This document shows positions 1 through 10,287 of a stretch of 64,000 nucleotides of DNA, one piece after another (positions within the stretch are counted from its first letter, which is position 1; each line of letters opens with the position of its first letter). Source of the DNA: MSPOR6 sp964652195 (GTDB lineage Bacteria; Poribacteria; WGA-4E; WGA-3G). The DNA lies in the NCBI GenBank assembly GCA_964652195.1, contig CAZZBB010000070.1, positions 1 through 64,000 of the forward strand, in the 5' to 3' direction. The position numbers were made by a program, and so were the translations under genes. Under the pieces are notes generated by a model, which was not told the origin of the DNA, did no database searches, and saw nothing but the letters and a program-made list of their open reading frames with translations.

Positions 1-48
1 GAAATTAAAAGATCGTCACAGATCGTATATATTGCTACAATAGTTAAT

Positions 49-105
49 TCCATGGGTTTCTCCAAATATTCTATAATGATAAACATTATAGAGAAAACCC
101 ATGGA
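49..105. repeat. Long imperfect hairpin upstream of first gene
   Basis: The outer arms TCCATGGGTTT and AAACCCATGGA are exact reverse complements, and a second inner stem TATAATG / CATTATA closes the structure. It is not followed by a clear T-run, so it may be a small palindromic repeat rather than a terminator. Confidence 0.55.
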
Positions 106-248
106 TATAAAAGCAGTTTATAGGTAGCAACTTAGGTTATACTAATAGAAAATAAGACTGATGAATAGGTGTGATTGGAACATTTAATCCCATAAATTTC
201 TTTCATGAAAACACATACCTTTTACCTGTACAAAAAGGAATTCAAACT

Positions 249-491
249 ATGGAAGATATAAAGTATATCCCTTTTCAACGCGTAAAAGATTGGAAAGTTG
301 GTGAGAGGATTATTGTAGATGGGAATCCCGGCAAAATCCGTGATATTGTTGAATTCGAGAATCCTTCGGGAATTGGGGAGACAATTGCATCCATCGGTGC
401 TGTTTACGACAATGAACCCGGGGTTATCAGGCTTGTTGAATTTGACTTTCACCGAGTTAAGCTTGAACGTGAACACCACCTTTTGTTATAA
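249..491 (+). CDS. Small hypothetical soluble protein
   Basis: I do not recognise this 80-residue protein. I chose the ATG at 249 over the earlier in-frame codon at 171 because AAGGA sits nine bases upstream of it, and the 26 residues before it look like read-through of intergenic sequence. It is rich in charged and beta-branched residues, with no signal peptide or membrane segment. A central segment (VGERIIVDGNPGKIRDIVEF) resembles a small beta-barrel such as those in DUF/KOW-like proteins, but that is only an impression. Downstream it runs directly into an intergenic repeat and then the large secreted protein gene. Confidence 0.5.
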   Translation: MEDIKYIPFQRVKDWKVGERIIVDGNPGKIRDIVEFENPSGIGETIASIGAVYDNEPGVIRLVEFDFHRVKLEREHHLLL

Positions 492-503
492 ATGAAGCGA
501 AAT

Positions 504-560
504 GTAGCACAAACTGGAAAGTTTATGCTACAAAGAGAGATATTCTATCAGAAATGGTAT
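504..560. repeat. TIR element remnant (palindromic core plus right end)
   Basis: The core 504-531 is an imperfect palindrome (GTAGCACAAACT ... AGTTTATGCTAC). It is followed by the right terminus AGAAATGGTAT at 550-560. Both parts recur elsewhere in this window (for example 26973-27100, 42036-42161, 59375-59455). The terminus lies just ahead of the ribosome binding site of the next gene. Confidence 0.7.
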
Positions 561-582
561 AACTTTGAATAAAGGAGAAAAC

Positions 583-3500
583 TTGAAAGACAATAAACTA
601 TTCATTGTAATCACTGCTTTTGTATGGATGTTTATTTTACCTCACCAGAATGTAAACGCCCAACAGGATCTTGCACAAAAGGCATACACGATTTTTGAGC
701 AGTCGTGTCTGATATGCCATGGTGAAAATGGTTCTTATAGAGAATCACTGATCATTGAGCATTCAGCACTCATTGATAACGGAACAGTCGTTCCCGGTGA
801 CCCGGACGCTTCCGTGTTCTATCAACGACTTATCGAAACAAACCTTGCCAAGCGGATGCCACTCGGACAATCGCAGCTTGACCCCGAAGCGATTGAAACG
901 ATCCGCCAATGGATTGCAGCAGGTGCACCAGATTGGAACGATATTCACAGTCCAGAAACCGACTTCATTACGACTGATACAGTGCTTCAAACAATTGAAA
1001 ACCACGTCAATTCTCTCCCATCACGTGACAAATTGTTTGCACGTTATTTTACACTAACACATCTCTATAACGCAGGCGAAACGACTGAAGCACTCAACGC
1101 CTATCGGCGCGCCCTTTCAAAACTGATAAATAGCCTCTCTTGGGGACGCGAAGTTGTTAAACCGCAGCCTATTGATGCGGAACAAACCGTTTTCCACATT
1201 GACCTACGCGATTACGAGTGGGATGTCCGAAACGATGCATGGACACAAATTGAGCAAGCGTATCCCTACAAAATAACGTTTGACGCGCCGACACAAACAC
1301 ATCTCCGCGAAAAACTCACAACTTTACAGCAAGAGATGAACTGCGAAGTGCCGTTTGTCCATATAGATTGGTTTCTTGCGACTGCTTCACTACCCCCGCT
1401 CTACCATGACATTCTCGCGTTGCCCGAAACAGACCGCGAATTAGAAGCATCCCTTGAGGTGTTTGTTGCTGAAAACCTTCGAAATGCGCCAGGGAAACGC
1501 GTATGGCGTGCAGGTTTTAATAATTCTCGTGTTTCAAGACACAATCGTGTTCTTGAACGTCACACGTCTCGGTATGGGGCGTATTGGAAAAGTTATGACT
1601 TTGCCGGGAGTTCAGAGTCACAGAGTGTCTTTACACATCCGCTTGATTTCTCTCAAGATGGTGGTGAAATTATCTTCAATTTACCGAATGGTTTACAGGC
1701 ATATCTTATTGTAGATAGGGAAGGCATCCGTATTGATGCGGCACCGATCAGCATCGTTTCAAATCCTGCTGTGGCGGATCCGACAGTACGGACGGGTCTT
1801 TCCTGCATCGGGTGCCACACAAAGGGAATGCAGACGTTTGAAGACGAGGTGCGCGCTGTTGTTGAACAAGCAGATAACCCACCTTTTAACAAAGAACGGG
1901 CGTTAGAACTGTATGTTGAAAAAACAGAGATGGATGAACTTGTAGCGGAAGATATGCAACGTTTTCGTGTAGCACTGGAAAAAACAGGTGGCGTATTTGG
2001 TGGTATTGAACCGGTCCAACGATTGCACGAGGCGTTTCAAGGTCCCCTCAGTGTTGCACACGCTGCAGCTGCGGTTGGGTTAGAAACAGATACATTCCTT
2101 GAGAAAATTAGTAATAATGTGAGTTTACAAAACTTATTAGGAGCACTCGTATTAGAAAAAGGTGCCATCAAACGAGACGCATGGACATCGGCTTTTCATG
2201 ATGTGATTGCTGCGTTGGATTCCCCTGATAGTGTCTTGCCCCCAGTTGTGGAGCGTCCGGAGCGAATTCCTGGTGCTGGTGTTTATATTCCCGATGTGAA
2301 CTTACGTGTTGCAATAGAAAAGACACTTGGCAAAGCACCAAACACCCTAATTACGACGGAAGAGATGCAGGCGTTAACCTCCCTTCATGTGGATGGATCG
2401 GATATTCATCAATTGGCTGGAATTGAGGAGGCAACAAATCTGCAAGGGTTTTCCGCATCGGACACTTCTATATCAGACCTAACACCATTGGCAGGTTTAA
2501 AAATCTTGCGTTTTCTAAATCTCAACAATACGAATGTATCCGACTTGACACCGCTGGCAGGTTTGACAAATCTGCATAGTTTAAATTTTGCCTATACAAG
2601 CGTATCAAACCTGAAACCCTTAGCAAACTTACCAATTAGGGACATATTCATGGTTGATACTCCTGTTAATGATTTGACTGGAATTGAGACTTTAACGCAA
2701 CTTGAGTCTATTCTGGCTTGGGGTACCTCTATATCAGACCTTACGCCGCTGGCAGGTTTGACAAAACTACGTACTGTAAATTTTGCATTCGCAAATGTAA
2801 CGGACCTAAAACCCTTAGCGAATCTGACAAAACTAACAGAATTACGTCTTACTGAAAATAGGATATCGGATATATCAGTTTTGGAAAACTTAACACAGTT
2901 AAAATGGTTAGCACTTGAGGGTAATGTTATATCGGATGCATCAGCCCTGGAAAATTTAACACAGTTAAAATGGTTAGGGATACAAAAAAATCTTATATCC
3001 GATTTCTCGCCTTTGGAAGCGTTACTTGAAAAGACAATTATAATTTCACACGGTAATCCTGGTTTCAGTGGCGGACCAAAAATAGAAGGTCCGTGGTTAT
3101 GGGTAACCGTCCATGGTGAACTTGATGATGAAGGACGTGCACATCTTAGTACCAGAGATCTGTTGGCAGCAGCAAGTAACAATCAAGTGACTGAACAAGA
3201 AATTGCTACGAATGGTGTTATAGAAGGAGAGAAAGTCGGAGATAGCACTTGGACAGTAGGTGAACTCAACGCAGGAGACGAAGATAACATTAACACAATG
3301 CTACGTGCTCGTGGTTTAAATCCCTCACAATACCCCGACTATGTTGTCTACGGTTCTACCACCCTCTATTCACCACTGGAACAAAATACAAAGATGTTCG
3401 TTGGAAGCGACACAAGCACCAAAGTCTGGCTCAATGGAACTTTAATTCGAAAGAACAATGGACACTATCACACTGAAGGTTATCAAACTTTTTTTCCTAT

Positions 3501-6500
3501 TACTTTAAAAGCAGACAAAAATGTCTTGCTTGTGGCTATTGATAACAGCAGTGGCGATGATTGGAGCGGTTACTTTGGGTTTGAAGAAGGTACGGAATAT
3601 ATGGTGTCCCCCTCTTTAAATGTTCACATTCCTGACGCGAACCTACGTTCAGCAATTGAGGAAACACTCGGTAGAGCAGCAAGTGATGTGATAACAGGAG
3701 AGGATATAGCAACCTTAACAACCCTCAGAGCAAGTAACAGGGACATTAGGGATTTGACGGGCATTGAGGCCGCTGTAAATTTGGAAAATCTGTGGATTTC
3801 AGGGAATCCTATAACGGATTTATCACCACTTGCTGCATTGAAAAACCTTAGCGGTTTAGCTGCTTGGGATATGGCTATAGAAGATTTTTCGCCACTTGCA
3901 GAATTGACCAATCTAAAATGGTTAGAATTGTTTAATACGCCAATATCAGACATCTCACCACTGGCACCCCTTACAAACTTAGAAAGATTGAGTCTTTATG
4001 GAACCGGAACAGAAATCCTGGCACCACTGGCAGGATTAACCAGTCTAAAAAGACTGCAGATCGCCGACAATGAGACGCTATCGAACATTTCACCCTTGGC
4101 AAATCTAATCAATTTAGAATGGTTGGACCTTCATCGTTGCGATTCATTATCGGATATTTCATCATTGGCAGGGTTAACCAAATTGGAGTATCTAAACCTT
4201 AACCATAGCAGAATAGTGTTCGATTATTCTTTGTCGCCATTATCAGGTTTAACGGGATTAAGACGTTTACGACTTGCCGAGAATAGAATATCAGACGTAT
4301 CTTCACTTGCAGGAGTAATCAACTTAGAACGGTTAGATTTACCACGGAATGAGATAGTTGATATATCACCATTGTCGAGTTTAACAGGATTAAGAGAACT
4401 GTACCTTCACGCAAATAGGATATCAGACGTGTCTTCACTTGCGGGGCTAATCAACTTAGAATGGTTAGATTTACGTGTAAATCAATTAGCTGACATATCC
4501 GCTTTAGATAGGTTAGCTGCCCGCACCTATATAAGTTGGCTTGAAAACCCTGGTGTTCCTATAGGAGGTCCCAAAATAGAAGGACCTTGGTTGTGGCTGC
4601 CAATTCCAGAAAAACAACTCGACAACAGTACAGATTTGCTGTCAGAAGTGAGTGCTGGTTCTGTAACAGAACAACAGATTGCTACGAGAGGCGCAACCGA
4701 AGGAAATACAGTTGGAAACTATGAATGGACGGCACATAAAATTTCTCCTGTAGGCCCTTATGATGGGTTTACAAATAATATGTTGGAAATGGTGCGTGCT
4801 TTTGGATTACCCGAAGAGTATGAATGGAGTACAGAAGTTATTGTTATCTACGGTTCCGTAATCTTAGATTCTCCGCGGGAACAAAAAACAAGAATGTTTG
4901 TTGGAAGTGAAGGTCGCAACAAGGTTTGGCTAAATGGTGAGTTAGTCTACGAGCAGTTAATCAGACCTACTGAATTTGATTATTGGTGGGACGATAGTGA
5001 CGGTTTCAATCAGTATTTTCCTGTTACTCTGAAACCGGGAGCAAATGTTTTGTTAGTCGCAGTTGGCAATGGAAATACAATTACGGGGAACTTCGGTTTT
5101 GAAGAAGGCACAGAATATACGCTGTTACCCCCTTCAGAGATTTATATTCCTGATCCAAACCTCCACGCCGCAATTGCAGAGGCACTTGACAAAGAGGATA
5201 ATGTTCCGATTACGCGTGAAGAAATAGAAACATTAACAATCCTAAGAGCAAGCAACAAGGACATTAAGGATTTAACAGGCATTGATGCCGCTATAAATCT
5301 GGAAGAGTTGTGGATTTCAGAAAATCCAGTATCTGATCTCTCACCACTTACGGGATTGAAAAACCTTATCGGTTTAGGAGTATGGGATACACCTAATATA
5401 TCTGATTTATCGCCACTTGTCAAACTACCCAAACTGAGATGGTTAGACTTTGGTAGATTCCCAGCCCCTGACCTCTCTATTTTGGCAGACATAAAAAGCC
5501 TGAGAAGATTGACATTTCATAATGGGGGCATAGAAGACCTTTCACCGCTGGCAGGGTTAACACAGTTGACTATTCTTGACATTGCCTATAATTGGACGAC
5601 ACCAGATTTATCCCCCATTACAAAGTTAACAAATTTGGAGAAATTTGTAGCGAATAACAATGATATATCAGATATAACTCCTCTGGCAGCATTGACGAAA
5701 TTGAAACATTTGGATATTCACAATAACAAAATATCGGACGTATCTCCACTGGCAAAATTGGTAAATCTGGAAATGGTTAAACTTTATGGCAACTTAATAT
5801 CAGACATTTCTCCTTTGGAAAGTTCCCCTATATTCCCTTATGTTTTTTGGCTTGAAAACCCAGGTTCTGCGAGGACCGGACCGCAAATAGAGGGACCTTG
5901 GACATGGCTAAAATTACCCGTTGAACATTTTGACACAGATTGGTTAGCTGAAGCGAGTGGTGGTACCGTTACAGAACAGCAAGTCGCTACATACGGTGCA
6001 AAAGATGGACAACACGTCGGAGATAACGTGTGGAAATCTGCCAAAATTGATAAAGAACAAGAAGGCCGTAATATCTTTGAAATACTGTCTTTTGGAGAAG
6101 ACGACGGAGGAAAACACCCCTTAATTTACAGTGCTATCGTCTTGAATTCACCTCGTGAACAGAAAACAAAAATACTTGAAGGAAGTGAAGAAGCGTCTGT
6201 TAAAATCTGGCTCAATGGAGACTTGGTACATAAAGCCGTTAGAACACATAGTGGTGCACGGCTTTATGATCGATTTTCCCCTGTTACACTCAAAGAAGGC
6301 GCAAATGTCCTGTTAGTTGCAATTCTAAACTTGGATGGAAGGTTTCGGTTATGCTCTGTCGGGTTTGATGAAAGCACAGAGTATACGTTAATTCCTCCCG
6401 GTGCTGGCTTCACATTTTCTGCAACGGAAATAACAACCCTTCTCGCTGGTGATACTTTTTCACTAAATCTCAACGCAGAAAACATAACTGATTTAGCAGG

Positions 6501-7449
6501 ATGGCAGACGGATATTGCCTTTGACCCGAATGCACTTGAAGCAGTAGAAGTTACTGAAGGCGATTTTCTGAAGTCAGAAGGTGGAGATACCTTCTTCCAA
6601 AGCGGTACAATTGATAACACAACAGGCAAAATCACAAACCTGTTTTCGGCGCGGATAGCTGAAAGTGGTGTTAGTGGTTCAGGCGGACTGCTCTCTGTGA
6701 CATTCAAGGCAAAAACAAGCGGCGAAACACAAGTGATACTGGAAAACTTTGAGTTCAGTTCTATCAGTGGTGCCATCATACCTACTGTTCCACCGAATAT
6801 TACCATCAATGTGGGAGATTATCCTGCTTGGGATGTGAATCAGGATGGACGGGTTAGTATCGTGGATCTTGTTCTCGTGGCAAAGGATTTTGGCTCAAAT
6901 GGGCTTGCCAACTTGCGAACGGACGTAAATCGTGATGGTGTTATCAATGTGCAAGACCTCATTCTTGTCGCACAGCACTTTGGCAATTCAGCGGATCCCA
7001 CTGCTGGGTCTCCTTTACTTGCAATTGACAATAAGGAACTCATGCCAGTGATGGTCCAGGCATGGATAGAGCAGGCACAGGCTGAAAACGATGGTTCACT
7101 TGTTTTCCAACAAGGAATAGAGAATCTCAAGAGACTATTAGCATCACTGATTCCTGAAAAGACAGTACTTTTGGCAAACTATCCCAATCCGTTTAATCCT
7201 GATACGTGGATCCCGTATCTCCTTGCAAAGCCTGTAAATGTTACTTTGACGATCTATGCCGCTAATGGTGCGATTGTTCGGACATTGGTGTTAGGTCATC
7301 AAGCTGCGGGTATCTATCAGAATCGGAATCGTGCGGTGTATTGGGATGGTAAAAATGCACAAGGTGAGTCGGTTGCAAGCGGTGTCTATTTTTATACATT
7401 AACAGCAGGGGATTTTTCTGCTACACGCAAGATGTTAATAATGAAGTAG
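583..7449 (+). CDS. Giant secreted cytochrome c / leucine-rich repeat / cohesin-dockerin protein
   Basis: I place the start at the TTG at 583, because AAGGAG lies five bases before it; an upstream TTG at 565 has no such site. Residues 1-26 form a signal peptide ending in VNA. A planctomycete-type cytochrome domain follows, with heme motif CLICH at 42-46 and a second CIGCH at 408-412. There are then three similar blocks starting near residues 567, 1014 and 1521. Each opens with an IPDxNLRxAIxxxLG cap, has internalin-like repeats (SDLxPLAGLTxL), and ends in a jelly-roll-like module with GPxIEGPWxW and KVWLNG. A cohesin-like domain (about 1941-2073), a two-repeat dockerin (about 2080-2136, DVNQDGR and DVNRDGV calcium loops) and a FlgD/sorting-type C-terminus (NYPNPFNPDTWIPY, last ~100 residues) complete it. 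It is probably a surface protein for redox and adhesion or carbohydrate contact. The domain calls are firm; the overall role is inference. Confidence 0.9.
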   Translation: MKDNKLFIVITAFVWMFILPHQNVNAQQDLAQKAYTIFEQSCLICHGENGSYRESLIIEHSALIDNGTVVPGDPDASVFYQRLIETNLAKRMPLGQSQLDPEAIETIRQWIAAGAPDWNDIHSPETDFITTDTVLQTIENHVNSLPSRDKLFARYFTLTHLYNAGETTEALNAYRRALSKLINSLSWGREVVKPQPIDAEQTVFHIDLRDYEWDVRNDAWTQIEQAYPYKITFDAPTQTHLREKLTTLQQEMNCEVPFVHIDWFLATASLPPLYHDILALPETDRELEASLEVFVAENLRNAPGKRVWRAGFNNSRVSRHNRVLERHTSRYGAYWKSYDFAGSSESQSVFTHPLDFSQDGGEIIFNLPNGLQAYLIVDREGIRIDAAPISIVSNPAVADPTVRTGLSCIGCHTKGMQTFEDEVRAVVEQADNPPFNKERALELYVEKTEMDELVAEDMQRFRVALEKTGGVFGGIEPVQRLHEAFQGPLSVAHAAAAVGLETDTFLEKISNNVSLQNLLGALVLEKGAIKRDAWTSAFHDVIAALDSPDSVLPPVVERPERIPGAGVYIPDVNLRVAIEKTLGKAPNTLITTEEMQALTSLHVDGSDIHQLAGIEEATNLQGFSASDTSISDLTPLAGLKILRFLNLNNTNVSDLTPLAGLTNLHSLNFAYTSVSNLKPLANLPIRDIFMVDTPVNDLTGIETLTQLESILAWGTSISDLTPLAGLTKLRTVNFAFANVTDLKPLANLTKLTELRLTENRISDISVLENLTQLKWLALEGNVISDASALENLTQLKWLGIQKNLISDFSPLEALLEKTIIISHGNPGFSGGPKIEGPWLWVTVHGELDDEGRAHLSTRDLLAAASNNQVTEQEIATNGVIEGEKVGDSTWTVGELNAGDEDNINTMLRARGLNPSQYPDYVVYGSTTLYSPLEQNTKMFVGSDTSTKVWLNGTLIRKNNGHYHTEGYQTFFPITLKADKNVLLVAIDNSSGDDWSGYFGFEEGTEYMVSPSLNVHIPDANLRSAIEETLGRAASDVITGEDIATLTTLRASNRDIRDLTGIEAAVNLENLWISGNPITDLSPLAALKNLSGLAAWDMAIEDFSPLAELTNLKWLELFNTPISDISPLAPLTNLERLSLYGTGTEILAPLAGLTSLKRLQIADNETLSNISPLANLINLEWLDLHRCDSLSDISSLAGLTKLEYLNLNHSRIVFDYSLSPLSGLTGLRRLRLAENRISDVSSLAGVINLERLDLPRNEIVDISPLSSLTGLRELYLHANRISDVSSLAGLINLEWLDLRVNQLADISALDRLAARTYISWLENPGVPIGGPKIEGPWLWLPIPEKQLDNSTDLLSEVSAGSVTEQQIATRGATEGNTVGNYEWTAHKISPVGPYDGFTNNMLEMVRAFGLPEEYEWSTEVIVIYGSVILDSPREQKTRMFVGSEGRNKVWLNGELVYEQLIRPTEFDYWWDDSDGFNQYFPVTLKPGANVLLVAVGNGNTITGNFGFEEGTEYTLLPPSEIYIPDPNLHAAIAEALDKEDNVPITREEIETLTILRASNKDIKDLTGIDAAINLEELWISENPVSDLSPLTGLKNLIGLGVWDTPNISDLSPLVKLPKLRWLDFGRFPAPDLSILADIKSLRRLTFHNGGIEDLSPLAGLTQLTILDIAYNWTTPDLSPITKLTNLEKFVANNNDISDITPLAALTKLKHLDIHNNKISDVSPLAKLVNLEMVKLYGNLISDISPLESSPIFPYVFWLENPGSARTGPQIEGPWTWLKLPVEHFDTDWLAEASGGTVTEQQVATYGAKDGQHVGDNVWKSAKIDKEQEGRNIFEILSFGEDDGGKHPLIYSAIVLNSPREQKTKILEGSEEASVKIWLNGDLVHKAVRTHSGARLYDRFSPVTLKEGANVLLVAILNLDGRFRLCSVGFDESTEYTLIPPGAGFTFSATEITTLLAGDTFSLNLNAENITDLAGWQTDIAFDPNALEAVEVTEGDFLKSEGGDTFFQSGTIDNTTGKITNLFSARIAESGVSGSGGLLSVTFKAKTSGETQVILENFEFSSISGAIIPTVPPNITINVGDYPAWDVNQDGRVSIVDLVLVAKDFGSNGLANLRTDVNRDGVINVQDLILVAQHFGNSADPTAGSPLLAIDNKELMPVMVQAWIEQAQAENDGSLVFQQGIENLKRLLASLIPEKTVLLANYPNPFNPDTWIPYLLAKPVNVTLTIYAANGAIVRTLVLGHQAAGIYQNRNRAVYWDGKNAQGESVASGVYFYTLTAGDFSATRKMLIMK

Positions 7450-7609
7450 CGTAAGTTTTTTGATTATTCGCGATAGTCTTAGAGTGTGAATAAGATCCGA
7501 TATTTTGTATAGGTTAAGGTAATTTGGTACATAAGGGTCCAATTTGCTGAGGCATCATGTTATGGCTAAAAAGATAGAGTAGCCTTCAATTACTCTACAA
7601 GGAGTTTTT

Positions 7610-9223
7610 ATGAAACATGTATTACAGTTCACTATTGGTTTCATGCTATTTTTTGGTTTAATCAATTCTGTCACTGCCCAATATACGCCAACTGCTGTGA
7701 AGAATGCTCTGAATTCCATCGTAGCTGTAGAGATTGATGATATCAACGGCAATACAACTTCTATCGGATTAGGTTTTTTCATATCCGATAATAAAGTTGT
7801 CACCCATTTCTCTAAACTCTATAACCATATTCCACCTCAAAATCAAGTTGAAATTTATGTGAAATTTGTTGGAAAGAAAACAAGATATTTTGTTAAAGAC
7901 ATGAATATTGTCGGGGAAAAACAGGAGTTGGCTTTCCTAAATGTTTCGATTCCAGGTGTTAAACCTTTATCAATTAGTGATGAACTTCGACTTAAAGGAA
8001 CAACCTACACTATAAATACTCCATCGAAATCATCAGTTGAAAAAGGCAAGATAAAAGGTAATTCAAAAAACAACGACTATATACGTATTTCAAATCCGAT
8101 TTCTGATAAAAACATAGGTGGTCCTATTCTAAATAGTAAAGGAAAAGTAATCGGTTTAGCCATACTCATATCAGAACTAAGAAATGGAATCAATTACGAT
8201 GATGGACAAGTAACTATTAAATTTGGAGGACCTGGTAATTCAGTTATTGTGAAGGGGGAGAATAGCTATGTTAATATAAAGAATAATAATACTTCAGCTG
8301 GAGTAAAAAATAGCACATTCGCCGTTTCTTCTCATGTTCTAAAGGAATTATTAGTAAATCCAAATAAAGATTCAACCAATATACAGTTTGTAGAAGATAA
8401 AATTGATAAACGGAAGACAGGGACAAACAGAATAGAAAAAACATTCGATGTTATTTCAGGTGGACGACTAACAGTAGAAACAGACTCTGGTGAAATTGAT
8501 GTGAAAACTCATAACAAGGACATTGTTGAGGTTAGAGTAATAAAGGAAATAAAAAAGAATTTTTTCAATCTGAAGAACATTTTGGATGATTTCAATGTGA
8601 CTTTTGATCATACAGGTCCCGATATAAATATTGCCGGCAAATTTCAACGAGGAGTTAGCTTTTGGCAGAGAGAACTGAGTGATATTAGAATACATTTTCA
8701 GGTAACTATACCACAAGAATATGATGTTGACTTAAACACACGTATAGATGATATTTCTGTAAATGGTGTAACAGGTGAATTAGAAGTATCAACATCCACT
8801 GGTGACATTGATATTATAGACGTAAGTGGTCCAACCCAAGTGCATACCTCAACAGGGGACCTACACCTTGAAAAAATCATAGGTGCTATATCAGGTGGAT
8901 CCTCCACTGGTGACATTACTATGTTAAATATTCAAGGATCAATTTCTATCAAATCTTCAACAGGAGATGTCCGTATGAATTTGCCTACACAGCTTCAGCA
9001 TGCATGGAATATACAGACATCTACTGGAGATATAGTTTTGACGCTTTCATCAGATCTTGCAGCTAATATTGATGTCAAAACAAGTGTAGGAGATATATTG
9101 ACAGACTTCCCTGTGTTGACGACTACTATGCAAAAAAAGAGGGTACGTGGAACAATAAATGGGGGTGGACAATTGTTGAAGTTACAAACATCAACGGGTG
9201 ACATTCGGTTGAAGAGTAGATAA
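7610..9223 (+). CDS. Secreted trypsin-fold pseudoprotease fused to DUF4097 beta-helix
   Basis: AAGGAG precedes the ATG, and residues 1-24 are a signal peptide ending in VTA. Residues ~30-190 follow the DegP/HtrA trypsin-like layout (SIGLGFFISDNKVVTHF, then QELAFLNV, then NIGGPILNSKGKVIG). All three catalytic positions are changed: the histidine of TNxH reads Ser, the aspartate of DxAxL reads Glu, and the serine of GNSGGP reads Ile. Residues ~290-537 are a DUF4097 right-handed beta-helix with repeated STGD turns. It is therefore likely an inactive binding or adhesin protein at the cell surface rather than a protease. No partner gene is adjacent; the next genes are convergent. Confidence 0.82.
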   Translation: MKHVLQFTIGFMLFFGLINSVTAQYTPTAVKNALNSIVAVEIDDINGNTTSIGLGFFISDNKVVTHFSKLYNHIPPQNQVEIYVKFVGKKTRYFVKDMNIVGEKQELAFLNVSIPGVKPLSISDELRLKGTTYTINTPSKSSVEKGKIKGNSKNNDYIRISNPISDKNIGGPILNSKGKVIGLAILISELRNGINYDDGQVTIKFGGPGNSVIVKGENSYVNIKNNNTSAGVKNSTFAVSSHVLKELLVNPNKDSTNIQFVEDKIDKRKTGTNRIEKTFDVISGGRLTVETDSGEIDVKTHNKDIVEVRVIKEIKKNFFNLKNILDDFNVTFDHTGPDINIAGKFQRGVSFWQRELSDIRIHFQVTIPQEYDVDLNTRIDDISVNGVTGELEVSTSTGDIDIIDVSGPTQVHTSTGDLHLEKIIGAISGGSSTGDITMLNIQGSISIKSSTGDVRMNLPTQLQHAWNIQTSTGDIVLTLSSDLAANIDVKTSVGDILTDFPVLTTTMQKKRVRGTINGGGQLLKLQTSTGDIRLKSR

Positions 9224-9318
9224 GTTGGGAATAAGATAACATATGACTGTATGTTTTAACATGCGCCATTGACAGCATGTATTGTAGGTATACCTTGAAT
9301 GACTACATGATAGTCTTA

Positions 9319-10287
9319 TTACTGGTCAAATGGTATAGACTTCAAAACCTGTTCCACTGTAATCCCATCAATCACAGCACAGCTACCAGCACCGCACCCA
9401 CCCGGATTCCGTCCCGGATGACACGGATTACAACCCAGATCAGTTCCACTTTGGATAACCGTGTGATGATCACCATAAGGCCCACTACGTATGTGGTTGG
9501 TTGAACCGAAAAGTGCAATCACAGGTGTCCCAACTGCAGCAGCGATATGCATCGGTCCAGTATCGTTACCAATGTAGATATTACAGGAAGCAATTAACGC
9601 TGCAACTTCTCTCAGGCTATCTGTATCTATGATGATAGGTTGAAAATTCATCATATCTGCTACTCCGGATTGGAGTTTCCGTTCATGTGGACCAGCGAAT
9701 AGTAAAATGTTAGCCTTATATTTTTCTGTTAGAAGATCCGCTAACTCCGCATATTTTTTAGCATCCCACAACTTATACTCCCAATTCCCACCCGGATGAA
9801 CACCGATTATTAACTTATTCGAAACTACTCCTGCTTCTGTCAGTAGACGGTGTGCTTGTGAATGTTCGTTTTCAGTTAATTGTAGGTGTGGGTGTGCATC
9901 CGTAATGTCTACACCATAATTAGTAATAACATCTAAATACCGTGTAACTGCATGTCTATTTCTATCACCGCGTACTAATCCCCAATGTTCTGCACCTATA
10001 CCATGTACAATAAAACTGTCCCGCAGATTGACGACAAGATCGAATTTCTGACTACGTAAAGACTTGATGAGTTTTACTCTGCCAATTAATCCACTATGTT
10101 CACCACGATTGTCATAAGCAAGAGTCGCATCAAGTTGTGGATCGTTGGTTAGAAGGTTCACTGCGAGTGGACCAACGAGGTAGGTGATATGTGAATTTGG
10201 AAAATGTCTACGAAGGGGTTGGATGATTGCGGTGGATAATACTGCATCACCGATAAAACTGAAACTAAATACAAGTATTTTCTTCAT
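9319..10287 (-). CDS. Glycosyltransferase family 9 (heptosyltransferase-like)
   Basis: This is a cytosolic GT-B enzyme of the ADP-heptose:LPS heptosyltransferase type. The N-terminus (KKILVFSFSFIGDAVLSTA) and the C-terminal donor-binding motif NDTGPMHIAAAVGTPVIALFG are typical, and 322 residues is a normal length. It ends the three-gene operon 12589-9319; its ATG overlaps the stop of the preceding glycosyltransferase by four bases (ATGA), so translation is coupled. It probably adds a sugar during assembly of a lipopolysaccharide core or another surface glycan. The exact sugar and acceptor cannot be read from the sequence. A cysteine-rich segment near the C-terminus (CNPCHPGRNPGGCGAGSC) is a feature of some family members. 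Confidence 0.9.
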   Translation of the reverse strand: MKKILVFSFSFIGDAVLSTAIIQPLRRHFPNSHITYLVGPLAVNLLTNDPQLDATLAYDNRGEHSGLIGRVKLIKSLRSQKFDLVVNLRDSFIVHGIGAEHWGLVRGDRNRHAVTRYLDVITNYGVDITDAHPHLQLTENEHSQAHRLLTEAGVVSNKLIIGVHPGGNWEYKLWDAKKYAELADLLTEKYKANILLFAGPHERKLQSGVADMMNFQPIIIDTDSLREVAALIASCNIYIGNDTGPMHIAAAVGTPVIALFGSTNHIRSGPYGDHHTVIQSGTDLGCNPCHPGRNPGGCGAGSCAVIDGITVEQVLKSIPFDQ

